From Flavobacterium degerlachei (GTDB lineage Bacteria > Bacteroidota > Bacteroidia > Flavobacteriales > Flavobacteriaceae): a DNA stretch of 64,000 nucleotides. The notes beneath the pieces are model-generated. The model searched no databases, was not told the origin of the DNA, and was given only the letters and a program-made list of their open reading frames with translations. Position numbers and translations under genes: made by a program. Below are positions 16,809 through 24,429 of this stretch, one piece after another (positions within the stretch are counted from its first letter, which is position 1; each line of letters opens with the position of its first letter). Location of the stretch: contig NZ_FNMV01000017.1 in the NCBI RefSeq assembly GCF_900106645.1, forward strand, positions 1 to 64,000, read 5' to 3'.

Positions 16809-17011
16809 AATGTATCTTTCTTTTTTGGTGAAGTTACAAACATATTAAATAACAAACCACCCATTAAACCACCATATAAAGTACTATTTATCGGCTTTGA
16901 GGTAATGGCACAGGTACCTGATGCACAACCTACAAAATGATAATAGGCGTAACCAGCAATTAAGCCCACTACTACTCCAACTCCCGTAAAAATATATTGT
17001 TTTTTCGTCAT
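16805..17011 (-). CDS. DUF6132 small membrane protein
   Basis: A 68-residue protein (from MTKKQYIF; an earlier in-frame ATG at 17068 lies inside the rhodanese gene and is rejected). Two hydrophobic segments flank the motif FVGCASGTCAITSKPINS, with Cys pair CxxxxC; the second reads STLYGGLMGGLLFNMF. This matches DUF6132, a family that in Bacteroidota sits next to rhodanese and sulfur-transport genes. Function unknown; a role in moving or sensing sulfur species is inferred from context and the cysteine pair. Starts right after the rhodanese stop codon. Confidence 0.75.
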   Translation of the reverse strand: MTKKQYIFTGVGVVVGLIAGYAYYHFVGCASGTCAITSKPINSTLYGGLMGGLLFNMFVTSPKKKDTL

Positions 17012-17012
17012 T

Positions 17013-17390
17013 TTATTTGCATTTTGATTCACCTCTACAACATGATTTTTCTTCAATTGTGGTTTCACCTCTAATTGGATATCCTTTCTGAATCCATTTT
17101 GAAAGTCCTTTTTTCATGTTCAACAAATTGTCAAAACCATAATCACGCAACAAATGTACCACCTGTAAACTTCGCTCTCCATTTAAAGACGCCACAATTA
17201 CTTTCTCGGATTTTGGGATTTCGTTTATTCTTAAAGCCAATTCACTCATTGGTATGTGCAATACGCGTGGAACATCAAATGAGAACTGATTAAACTCCTT
17301 TTCTTCACGAACATCGAGCAATAGATAATTGCGTTTTATTAATTCTAATGTGCTTGTTGGGCAAACCTCTTTTATTCTTAACTCTTCCAT
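17013..17390 (-). CDS. rhodanese-like protein lacking the catalytic Cys, Cys-rich tail
   Basis: A 125-residue single rhodanese domain: LLLDVREEKEFNQF, HIPMSEL and the active-loop region VIVASLNGERS. Where active rhodaneses have Cys at the start of the CxxGxRS loop, this protein has Ser, so classical sulfur transfer at that site is not expected. The tail, after the domain, is cysteine-rich (SCCRGESKC) and could carry persulfide or metal instead. It lies 3 bases after the di-haem lipoprotein gene and is followed at once by DUF6132. Confidence 0.85.
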   Translation of the reverse strand: MEELRIKEVCPTSTLELIKRNYLLLDVREEKEFNQFSFDVPRVLHIPMSELALRINEIPKSEKVIVASLNGERSLQVVHLLRDYGFDNLLNMKKGLSKWIQKGYPIRGETTIEEKSCCRGESKCK

Positions 17391-17393
17391 AAC

Positions 17394-18374
17394 TTATTTT
17401 TTATCGAATACAATACTCCACATTCCTCTTACTTCATTCTCACTATAACCCGTTGCCAAATCATTTGGATACAATCCTTTTATTTTAATTTGTACCTCTG
17501 GTTTAATATTATCAGACGTACCATGACATTGCAAACACATGGCATTAGTTGGTATTGGGTAGTAAAAATGTACTTTATCGCCTTTCTCTACTATAACTGG
17601 TTTAGGCTCTTTATTAGCCGCTAAATCTTTCTTGAATTGCGCGATATAAATCAATTCTTCGGCATTTGCTTTATTATTTGGATTTCTATTTTTATCAGAT
17701 ACACGTTTGATTGTTGCATTGTATTTAACGGACATACTGTCTGTTAATGGAATGGCCTGAATATTACAAAAAGCCATTGCTTCTATCGTTCCTTTCTTTT
17801 GGATGGTTCCCATTAGATTTTTACCTAAAACCTTTTGGGTTCCCAATGCGTATTCTAAACCTTTATCTGCATAAGTTTTTTCTTTTGCAACAGCAACAAA
17901 CTCTTTACCTGATTGTTCCCAATCGTTATTTCCGTGACCTTGCCAATGCTCCTTGAACCATACTGGCGCTTCCACTTTATAATCATAAATAAATGCGGCA
18001 ATTTTTACGGTAGCGCTATCAGGGAAAGCTTGTTTTGGCATTACGCCAAATTTTCTGACCGCTCCATATAGTAACGCATTATCATCTGTAGGATTTGCTA
18101 CAAAATCAGAAACTGCTTTTATAAATTCGGCTTTGTTGTATCCTTCCTTATCAATATATCGTGCTTTAATAGCAACAAATGGCGGCGCGATTCTACCTTC
18201 TACCTCATCTGCAGTGGGACTATGGCAGGTATAACAATGTTTTTCCATTAAGTCTTTGGCTTCCTGCGGTTGGTAAGCAAAACTTGGTGTCTTATCAATA
18301 TCTTGATACGAATGCTTCTTCTTATTACAAGAAAAAAGCAGAACTACCGAAAAAAGTATAAAGATTTTTTTCAT
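17394..18374 (-). CDS. di-haem cytochrome c lipoprotein with DUF3365 (Tll0287-like) domain
   Basis: A 326-residue exported lipoprotein (lipobox LLFSC, Cys16). The N-terminal third is a cytochrome c domain with CYTCH near residue 47 and a Met-containing KFGVMPKQAF segment. The C-terminal two thirds fit DUF3365 (Tll0287-like haem sensor domain), with CLQCH near residue 285 and the preceding FYYPIPTNAM block. DUF3365 domains are found as haem- or redox-sensing modules and in sensor kinases. As first gene of the leftward operon it probably takes part in periplasmic redox sensing or electron transfer linked to sulfur chemistry; that link is inferred from neighbours. Confidence 0.85.
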   Translation of the reverse strand: MKKIFILFSVVLLFSCNKKKHSYQDIDKTPSFAYQPQEAKDLMEKHCYTCHSPTADEVEGRIAPPFVAIKARYIDKEGYNKAEFIKAVSDFVANPTDDNALLYGAVRKFGVMPKQAFPDSATVKIAAFIYDYKVEAPVWFKEHWQGHGNNDWEQSGKEFVAVAKEKTYADKGLEYALGTQKVLGKNLMGTIQKKGTIEAMAFCNIQAIPLTDSMSVKYNATIKRVSDKNRNPNNKANAEELIYIAQFKKDLAANKEPKPVIVEKGDKVHFYYPIPTNAMCLQCHGTSDNIKPEVQIKIKGLYPNDLATGYSENEVRGMWSIVFDKK

Positions 18375-18394
18375 GATGCGTTTTTAAGTTTTTG

Positions 18395-18439
18395 TAAAAC
18401 TATTTATTAATAGCCAAAAGAAGTGTAACATTTATCACA
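18395..18439 (-). promoter_or_regulatory. Crp/Fnr-like box and -7 element for the leftward redox/sulfur operon
   Basis: The box TGTAACATTTATCACA lies at 18424-18439 (a palindrome-type site, so readable from both strands). On the minus strand a -7-like element TAGTTTTA ends at 18395 and begins at 18402. The box centre is 29.5 bases from the -7 element, the same as in the two other boxes. The start codon of the di-haem lipoprotein is 20 bases further. Confidence 0.65.
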
Positions 18440-18527
18440 AGAGGCTTTTAATATTAATAACTTAAATTAATATATCTATAACCAAAAACTATTAATTATA
18501 AAAATACGATAAAGTTAATTAATACAA

Positions 18528-18572
18528 TGTAACTCTTGTCACATAAAATTAATTGAATCTATACTAACTTCG
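18528..18572 (+). promoter_or_regulatory. Crp/Fnr-like box and -7 element for the peroxiredoxin gene
   Basis: The box TGTAACTCTTGTCACA lies at 18528-18543 and a -7-like element TAACTTCG at 18565-18572 (TAnnTTTG with one mismatch). The centre-to-element distance is again 29.5 bases. Together with the leftward promoter this gives a divergent, jointly controlled region. Confidence 0.65.
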
Positions 18573-18605
18573 TAGTATAAAATAATCATCTAAATATATA
18601 GAACA

Positions 18606-19250
18606 ATGGAAGAACAAATAATTTCAATGCCGAGAATTGGTGATATGGCTCCAGATTTTGAAGCGGTAACCACTACAGGAAAAATAAAATTTTCAGAATA
18701 TAATAAAGGAAGTTGGGTTGTGTTTTTTTCACATCCAGCTGATTTTACTCCAGTTTGTACTACAGAAATGAGTGGGTTTGCTTTAGAAAAAGATTTCTTT
18801 GCAAACCACAATACAAAATTAATGGGTCTAAGTATTGACAGCATTCACTCTCACATTGCATGGGTAAATGCCGTAAATGAAAAAACAGGTGTTTTATTTG
18901 AATTTCCAATAGTTGCAGATATTAGTATGGAAGTTTCAAAAAAATACGGAATGCTTCAACCAGGAGAAAGTGAAACAGCTGCAGTAAGAGCCGTTTTCAT
19001 AATGGATCCTAAAGGAAAAGTACGTTTAATCATGTATTACCCTTTAAATGTGGGTAGAAATATGGCAGAGATTAAACGTTCTCTACTCGCTCTACAAACA
19101 TCAGACGAGTACAGTGTAGCTATGCCTCTTGACTGGCAACCTGGTGACAAAGTGATTGTTTCTGCTCCAAAAACAGTAGAAGAATTAGCTGAAAGAAAAA
19201 AGAGTAATTTAGAAATGGTGGATTGGTACTTAGCTAAAAAATCTATTTAA
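18606..19250 (+). CDS. 1-Cys peroxiredoxin (Prx6 type)
   Basis: A 214-residue peroxiredoxin of the Prx6 subfamily. The peroxidatic site reads HPADFTPVCTTEM with Cys51, and no other cysteine exists in the protein, so it is a true 1-Cys enzyme that must be reduced by an external thiol. The C-terminal extension (LDWQPGDKVIV, then a helix) is typical of Prx6. It should reduce hydrogen peroxide, organic peroxides or per- and polysulfides in the cytosol. It begins 62 bases after a Crp/Fnr-like box and ends in its own terminator before the MBL-rhodanese gene. Confidence 0.92.
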   Translation: MEEQIISMPRIGDMAPDFEAVTTTGKIKFSEYNKGSWVVFFSHPADFTPVCTTEMSGFALEKDFFANHNTKLMGLSIDSIHSHIAWVNAVNEKTGVLFEFPIVADISMEVSKKYGMLQPGESETAAVRAVFIMDPKGKVRLIMYYPLNVGRNMAEIKRSLLALQTSDEYSVAMPLDWQPGDKVIVSAPKTVEELAERKKSNLEMVDWYLAKKSI

Positions 19251-19271
19251 ATCTACCATTTTAAAAAACTT

Positions 19272-19300
19272 AAAAACCATTCTTTTACAGGATGGTTTTT
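19272..19300 (+). terminator. rho-independent terminator after the peroxiredoxin gene
   Basis: AAAAACCAT (19272-19280) pairs with ATGGTTTTT (19292-19300), extended inward by TC/GG, followed by a T tract. It separates the peroxiredoxin from the following MBL-rhodanese gene, although readthrough is possible. Confidence 0.7.
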
Positions 19301-19339
19301 TTGTAAATTAGACTCAATTAATCACTTAAAAATAAAACA

Positions 19340-20743
19340 ATGTATTTTCAACACATATACGACAAGAGTTTAGCTCAAGGAAGTTACTTCATTGGATGTC
19401 AAAAATCAGGCGTAGCAGCAGTTATTGATGCAAAAAGAGATGTAGATACTTATATAGAAATAGCAAAAGAAAATAACATGCAAATAACGCATGTACTGGA
19501 AACTCACATACACGCTGATTTTCTAGCAGGTTCCAGAGAGTTAGCAAAAGTAACAGGCGCTGAACTATTTCTTTCTGCAGAAGGAGGTAAAGACTGGCAA
19601 TATGAGTTTCCCCATAATGGTCTAAAAAATGGCGATATAATAAAATTAGGTAACTTAACATTAGAAGTTTTACATACTCCAGGACACACTCCTGAAAGTA
19701 TCAGTTTCCTACTTACAGATATTCCTGCAACCACAAAACCTGTCATGTTGTTTACAGGTGACTTTGTCTTTGTTGGTGATGTTGGTCGTCCAGATCTATT
19801 AGAAAAAGCCGCTAATGTAGTGGGTACTGCTAATGCTGGTGCTTTACAAATGTATAAATCTATTCAGTTATTTTCAGAACTAGCGGATTATATCCAAGTT
19901 TGGCCAGGCCACGGCGCTGGTTCCGCTTGTGGAAAAGCATTAGGTTCTGTGCCAAGTACTACTGTGGGTTATGAAAAGATAAGAAACTGGGCGCTACAAT
20001 ATGCTAATGATAGAGATGGGTTTGTAAAATATTTATTAGAAGACCAACCAGAGCCTCCTAAGTATTTTGCCATGATGAAAAAGTTGAACAAAGTTGACAG
20101 ACCGCTATTAACTGAAGTTCCAACACAAAAATTACTAGCTGCATCAGAATTAAAAACAGCGATCCAAAAAGGAGTAAAAGTAATTGACGCTAGAAATAAA
20201 GTTGACTTTGCAGCAGGATTTATTCCACAAACTCTAAATATTCAAGGAAGTAACTCATTTGCAACCTGGGCAGGTTGGTTCGTAGATTATAATGAAAAAT
20301 TTATTTTAGTAGTTGAAAACGAAAGCCAAGTAGATGACCTTACTCGTAAACTAATGAGAATTGGTTTAGACAATGTTATGGGGTATGTCGTAGGCGCAAA
20401 ATCGTGGACTGATAATGGTGGGAAATTAGAAAAAGCAAAAAATATTGACCTTGACAAATTTAAAAAAGTGATGGACGATAGCGTTATAATTGATGTGAGA
20501 GGTGCTTCAGAATTTAATACTGCTCACATAAAAGAAGCGCAAAATGTATTTGTAGGAACTATTTATGACCATCTAAATTTAATTCCTAAAGATAAACAAG
20601 TAGTCATTCATTGTCAAGGTGGAGACCGATCTGCAATTGCATATTCAATTTTAGCAAAAGAAGGATATACAAAAATAGCAAACTACGCTGCTGGAATGAA
20701 CGAATGGGTAAAAGAAAACCCTACAATATCACACGAAAAATAG
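19340..20743 (+). CDS. MBL-fold persulfide-type hydrolase with two rhodanese domains
   Basis: A 467-residue protein. Residues 1-250 are a metallo-beta-lactamase domain of the ETHE1 / persulfide dioxygenase group: THIHADF with His56 and His58, PGHTPES with His116, TGDFVFVGDVGRPD with Asp141, and WPGHGAGSACGK. The last His of the HxHxDH motif is Phe, as expected for a mononuclear iron enzyme. Residues 265-360 form a rhodanese domain without catalytic Cys; residues 370-460 form a second with an intact HCQGGDRS loop (Cys425). The likely role is oxidation of glutathione- or bacillithiol-type persulfide and sulfur transfer. Bacillithiol is plausible because bshA is in this window. Confidence 0.88.
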   Translation: MYFQHIYDKSLAQGSYFIGCQKSGVAAVIDAKRDVDTYIEIAKENNMQITHVLETHIHADFLAGSRELAKVTGAELFLSAEGGKDWQYEFPHNGLKNGDIIKLGNLTLEVLHTPGHTPESISFLLTDIPATTKPVMLFTGDFVFVGDVGRPDLLEKAANVVGTANAGALQMYKSIQLFSELADYIQVWPGHGAGSACGKALGSVPSTTVGYEKIRNWALQYANDRDGFVKYLLEDQPEPPKYFAMMKKLNKVDRPLLTEVPTQKLLAASELKTAIQKGVKVIDARNKVDFAAGFIPQTLNIQGSNSFATWAGWFVDYNEKFILVVENESQVDDLTRKLMRIGLDNVMGYVVGAKSWTDNGGKLEKAKNIDLDKFKKVMDDSVIIDVRGASEFNTAHIKEAQNVFVGTIYDHLNLIPKDKQVVIHCQGGDRSAIAYSILAKEGYTKIANYAAGMNEWVKENPTISHEK

Positions 20744-20814
20744 CTAAACTAATTAGATGAAATTTGAGCTGTGACTTACTTTTAATTCTAATTAAACTTC
20801 TCTAAATAATTCCA

Positions 20815-20853
20815 AGAAACCGTCTCCATACCATTTTTTGAGGCGGTTTTTTA
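20815..20853 (+). terminator. rho-independent terminator after the MBL-rhodanese gene
   Basis: A stem of the form AAAC-CGTCTC against GAGGCGGTTT with a T tract follows the MBL-rhodanese gene by about 75 bases. The remaining sequence up to 21126 is AT-rich and shows no further gene. Confidence 0.7.
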
Positions 20854-21126
20854 TTCATCTAAATTATTCCTTTTCCACTATAGCTCTTAAAAAATATTTA
20901 CATTTGGTTAACTAATCATTTACATAATTCGTGAGAGTATTTTTTTATAATTCAATAGTGATTTTATCAGTATCATCCCCCCTTACGCAAAGCAACTCCA
21001 ATCCTTCCAAACTAAATTAGAGAATTAGCAATGGATATAGTAAGTTTGCCATCATTAGATTAAAAATGTAGTTTATCCACAAAAAGATAATTTTATTTTC
21101 ATTTTATTTCCTTTATACCTTAAAAA

Positions 21127-21597
21127 AGGTCTGAATACAGCCTTGACTTACAATATAAAGACATCACTTATGGTGAAGAACAAGTCAATTTCAAGGAACT
21201 TGAATCTTGCACGTTTACCAATTGTGATTTTTCCCAATGTAATTTTATTGCTGTCACTTTTATCGACTGTCACTTTAATTCTTGCAATTTTAATAGTTCA
21301 AAGATAAATCATGTTGCCTTTAGAACGGTCTTTTTTAATACATGTAAAATGACCGATGTAAACTTTGCGATGTGCGACAAACTCATTTTTGAAGTTCATT
21401 TTAAGGATTGTATTTTGGACTTCTCCAAATTCTACGCCTTAAAAATGAAAGGGACTACATTCACTAATACCAGCCTTGTTGCAGTTGATTTTATGAGTAC
21501 TAACTTAACCGAAGTCCTATTTAGCAACTGTGATTTATACCGTTCTGAATTTGAAAAAGCAATTGCCGACAAAGCTGATCTTAACACCAAGCAATGA
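21127..21597 (+). pseudogene. pentapeptide-repeat gene with lost start codon, truncated paralogue
   Basis: The frame from 21127 to TGA 21595 matches the intact pentapeptide gene at 24430-25002 codon by codon (for example KINHVAFRTVFFN, VAVDFMSTNLTE). The position of the ATG holds AGG (21127-21129), a TAA lies a few codons upstream, and no in-frame ATG occurs before 21349. The C-terminus stops early, after KADLNTKQ, so about 35 residues of the intact copy are missing. A shortened product from ATG 21349 is possible but would lack half of the repeats. Confidence 0.8.
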
Positions 21598-21685
21598 AGT
21601 ACATGCGATTAGTTCGTAGCTCGACATGAGACTTTCACTGGAAAAAACAATTCATTTTGTTTATTTTTATTAGTTTTACTATCCC

Positions 21686-23194
21686 ATGAAACAAAAAGTT
21701 TTTCTTTCTAGCGTTCAAAAAGAATTTGCCAAAGAGCGAGAGGCATTGCACCGTCATTTATTGTCGGATCCAGTGTTGCAATTGTTTTTTGAGCCTATTT
21801 TATTTGAGAAATTACCTGCTCTCGGTGAGCAGCCACAAAATGTATATCTGAAAGAAGTTACTCATGCTGAAGTGTTCCTTATTTTAATAGGAGAATCATA
21901 CGGTTATGAAACAGCTACAGGGATTTCACCTACTGAACTTGAGTACGATCTAGCACAGAAAGAGGCCGTTTTTTCATTAGCTTTTATAAAAAATGATACC
22001 GATGCAGAGCGACACCCAAAAGAAACCGCTTTATTAAGAAAAATTCAAAACAATTTATCCTACAAACGCTTTTCAACTACCGAAGAATTAATTCGAGAAG
22101 TAACCAAAGCCTTAGTCAATCTGCTTCAACAAAAAGGATTGATTCAAATAGAAGGTTTTGACAGTTCCATTGCTAAAAAAGCCTCGCTTTTAGACATCGA
22201 TGAAGAAAAACTGAATCATTTCATAAATATTGCTCGTCACAAACGAGGTTTCCCTTTTAGAGAAGGTAGCGCAGCTTCTAAAGTCTTATCGCATTTGGAC
22301 TTGTATTTAGCTGATGGTGTAACCAACAGCGCTTTACTCGCTTTCGGAAAAAATCCACAACAATTTTTTCCTGCTGCAGTAGTTAAATGTGCTCATTTTC
22401 ATGGTGATTTTATTGCTAAACCCATCCCAGACCATCGCGTAATCAAAGGAGATGTTTTTATGCAGGTAGACGAAGCAGTTGATTTTATATTAGCCAAAAT
22501 TGCCGTTACTGTGGGAATGCGATTGGAGTCTAATCAAGCTCCTTTGAAATATGAAATACCAAGACCTGTGATTGCCGAAGCGATTGTCAATGCAGTGGCG
22601 CATCGAGATTATCAAAGTACTGGAAGTGTACAAGTAATGCTGTTTTCTGATCGAGTTACTATTAGCAATCCTGGTGGTTTACCGATGGAACTAACTTTAG
22701 AAAAGCTGAAACACGATCATGCTTCCTATCCTAAAAATCCGCATCTGGCCGAAACCTTATACCAGGCAGGTTATATTGAGCGTTTTGGAACCGGAACTGG
22801 AGAGATCTTTCGTTTGTGTGCCGAAGCAGGATTACGCGAGCCCACATTTAATTTAGAAGAAGGTTTTTCAATTACAATATACCGTCCAACTACCGGGCAA
22901 GTCACTGGGCAAGTCACTGGGCAAGTCACTGGGCAAGTCTTTACTAATTTAACACCAATAGAGAGGGTTATTTGGGTATTGGAAGCTGAAATGAAACGTG
23001 ATGAAATCCAAGAAGCATTAGAACTAAAACATCGTGATAATTTTCGTGCAAACTATCTTAATCCAGCCATTGAAGAAGGTTGGGTTGAAATGACCATCCC
23101 AGACAAACCCACGAGTTCAAAACAAACATACCGCCTTACCAGAAATGGACTGAAGAAGAAAACAGAATTGAAAGCAAAAAACAACTATATCTAA
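21686..23194 (+). CDS. DUF4062 protein with RecG-like ATPase (HATPase_c_4) domain and TGQV repeats
   Basis: A 502-residue protein. Residues 1-105 are DUF4062 (KVFLSSVQKEFAKERE, then VTHAEVFLILIGESYGY), a domain found at the N-terminus of many signalling and defence NTPases. Residues about 180-410 match the RecG-like / divergent HATPase domain of AlbA-type regulators: AIVNAVAHRDYQSTG, DRVTISNPGGLP, and ERFGTGTGEIFRL. A TGQV tandem repeat (residues about 403-418) links to a C-terminal winged helix (EALELKHRDNFRANYLNPAIEEG). The usual AlbA_2 domain seems replaced by DUF4062. Function unknown; a DNA-binding regulator or a defence-linked sensor are both possible. Confidence 0.8.
   Translation: MKQKVFLSSVQKEFAKEREALHRHLLSDPVLQLFFEPILFEKLPALGEQPQNVYLKEVTHAEVFLILIGESYGYETATGISPTELEYDLAQKEAVFSLAFIKNDTDAERHPKETALLRKIQNNLSYKRFSTTEELIREVTKALVNLLQQKGLIQIEGFDSSIAKKASLLDIDEEKLNHFINIARHKRGFPFREGSAASKVLSHLDLYLADGVTNSALLAFGKNPQQFFPAAVVKCAHFHGDFIAKPIPDHRVIKGDVFMQVDEAVDFILAKIAVTVGMRLESNQAPLKYEIPRPVIAEAIVNAVAHRDYQSTGSVQVMLFSDRVTISNPGGLPMELTLEKLKHDHASYPKNPHLAETLYQAGYIERFGTGTGEIFRLCAEAGLREPTFNLEEGFSITIYRPTTGQVTGQVTGQVTGQVFTNLTPIERVIWVLEAEMKRDEIQEALELKHRDNFRANYLNPAIEEGWVEMTIPDKPTSSKQTYRLTRNGLKKKTELKAKNNYI
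22892..22939 (+). repeat. four 12-base tandem repeats coding TGQV
   Basis: Four adjacent units AC[CT]GGGCAAGTC encode TGQV four times. Only the first unit differs, by one silent base. Such in-frame repeats are prone to slippage and could vary in copy number without breaking the frame. Confidence 0.9.
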
Positions 23195-23237
23195 TGCTGC
23201 TAAGTAAAATAGCAGTAAACAAAAACATTCGTTGCTA

Positions 23238-23825
23238 ATGACCCATCTAGACAAACCCAATTACTTAGATAATGATAAATTTATTTTCTGCCTCGAAGCT
23301 GTTCCTGATATAGAAATTGCCACCACTACTGAAGTGGTCAATAATTTAGAACAATTAGCAGTTGAATATGGTATTACCAGCATTTACAAAACCTGTGATA
23401 CGATTGAAGGATTAGAAGAAAGTTTAAACGCATTGCGGTACGACGACCATAACTTTAAGGATTATGAAATAATCTATCTAGTAATGGAAGGCGAAGGAAA
23501 TAACATCTGTCTAAATGACTACTACTATAGCATAGATGAACTTGCCGAACTTTTTGAAGGAAAATTAACTGGTAAAATTTTGCATTTTGCCAATACAAAA
23601 ATACTAGACTTAAGTGAGGAAGAAGCACAATATTTTATAGATGTTACCGGCGCAAAAGCTGTTTCGGGCTACGGAACGGCCTATAACAGACTAACTAGCA
23701 TCAATCTTGACAAAACTTTCTTTAGTATATTCCAAGATGAAGATAACGTCATTGAAATTGTTGAAGAGTTGCATCAAAAACAGTATGCGCTTTGTAAACT
23801 GCTCGATTTTAGATTGTATTATTAG
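23238..23825 (+). CDS. DUF6642-type protein with caspase-like features
   Basis: A 195-residue soluble protein (ATG at 23238; an upstream TTG is rejected). I place it tentatively in DUF6642. The layout resembles caspase/CHAT-like folds: an N-terminal strand (KFIFCLEAVPD), a central strand followed by an acidic loop (EIIYLVMEGEGNNI), then GKILHFANTK, a helix, and DVTGAKAVSGYGTAYNRLTS, the pattern seen where caspase-like proteins end their core. The usual catalytic His and Cys are not evident, so it may be inactive or a different fold. It lies 44 bases behind the DUF4062 gene in the same direction. A broken second copy sits at 6845-6990. Confidence 0.6.
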   Translation: MTHLDKPNYLDNDKFIFCLEAVPDIEIATTTEVVNNLEQLAVEYGITSIYKTCDTIEGLEESLNALRYDDHNFKDYEIIYLVMEGEGNNICLNDYYYSIDELAELFEGKLTGKILHFANTKILDLSEEEAQYFIDVTGAKAVSGYGTAYNRLTSINLDKTFFSIFQDEDNVIEIVEELHQKQYALCKLLDFRLYY

Positions 23826-24062
23826 AACTAGATTTATAGGCACCGCTCCAGCTTAATTCGTTGAAAGTTATCATTATCTAGCCAAAGTTTCCGTACTTAT
23901 TCCATAAAACAACTTATCCTTTTACTATATTTGAGATAAGACAAATTAGAAAACTATTCAATTGTGCTATTTGTGGGATATTAACCAGCATCCATACTTT
24001 AGCATTACCCTCATTTGAATTGAAGAGTATAAATTGGACTAAAACTTTAAAAATTAGAGCAA

Positions 24063-24314
24063 ATGAAACTTTTTGAATTTTTAAAACTTACGGAGGAAGA
24101 GCAATATACTGCAACTTGGAAAAAAGGTGCCTATGTAGACCTTTATTTAAAGGATAATATTGCAATAGAGCTATATACCATAAATAATTTTTATGTCGAA
24201 ATTTATTATGAACGCTACACTACGGAACGACTATATAAAAAAACTTTCAAACAAGGTGAGTTATTAGACAAATATTTGGACCGAATTCATTTAAAAACAA
24301 ATCCGAATATTTAA
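24063..24314 (+). CDS. small hypothetical protein (83 residues)
   Basis: An 83-residue soluble protein that I do not recognise. It starts MKLFEFLKLTEEEQ and is rich in Tyr and charged residues, with alternating strands (VDLYLKDNIAIELYTINNFYVEIYYER) that suggest a small beta-sheet domain. It stands between the DUF6642-type gene and the intact pentapeptide gene, in the same direction, with gaps of 240 and 115 bases that hold nothing recognisable. Confidence 0.6.
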   Translation: MKLFEFLKLTEEEQYTATWKKGAYVDLYLKDNIAIELYTINNFYVEIYYERYTTERLYKKTFKQGELLDKYLDRIHLKTNPNI

Positions 24315-24429
24315 GTAATTGTAAATAAATCTAAAAACAGCAGCTAATAGATAGTGCGCTTTACACAATTAAATAATAATTTAGCCGTCGTAGAAATCTA
24401 TTTATACACAAGCAATCCCAACATATACA

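Noticed and set aside
22892..22939. Tandem repeat as a possible CRISPR or minisatellite locus
   Set aside because: Units are adjacent without spacers and lie in frame inside a gene, coding TGQV.
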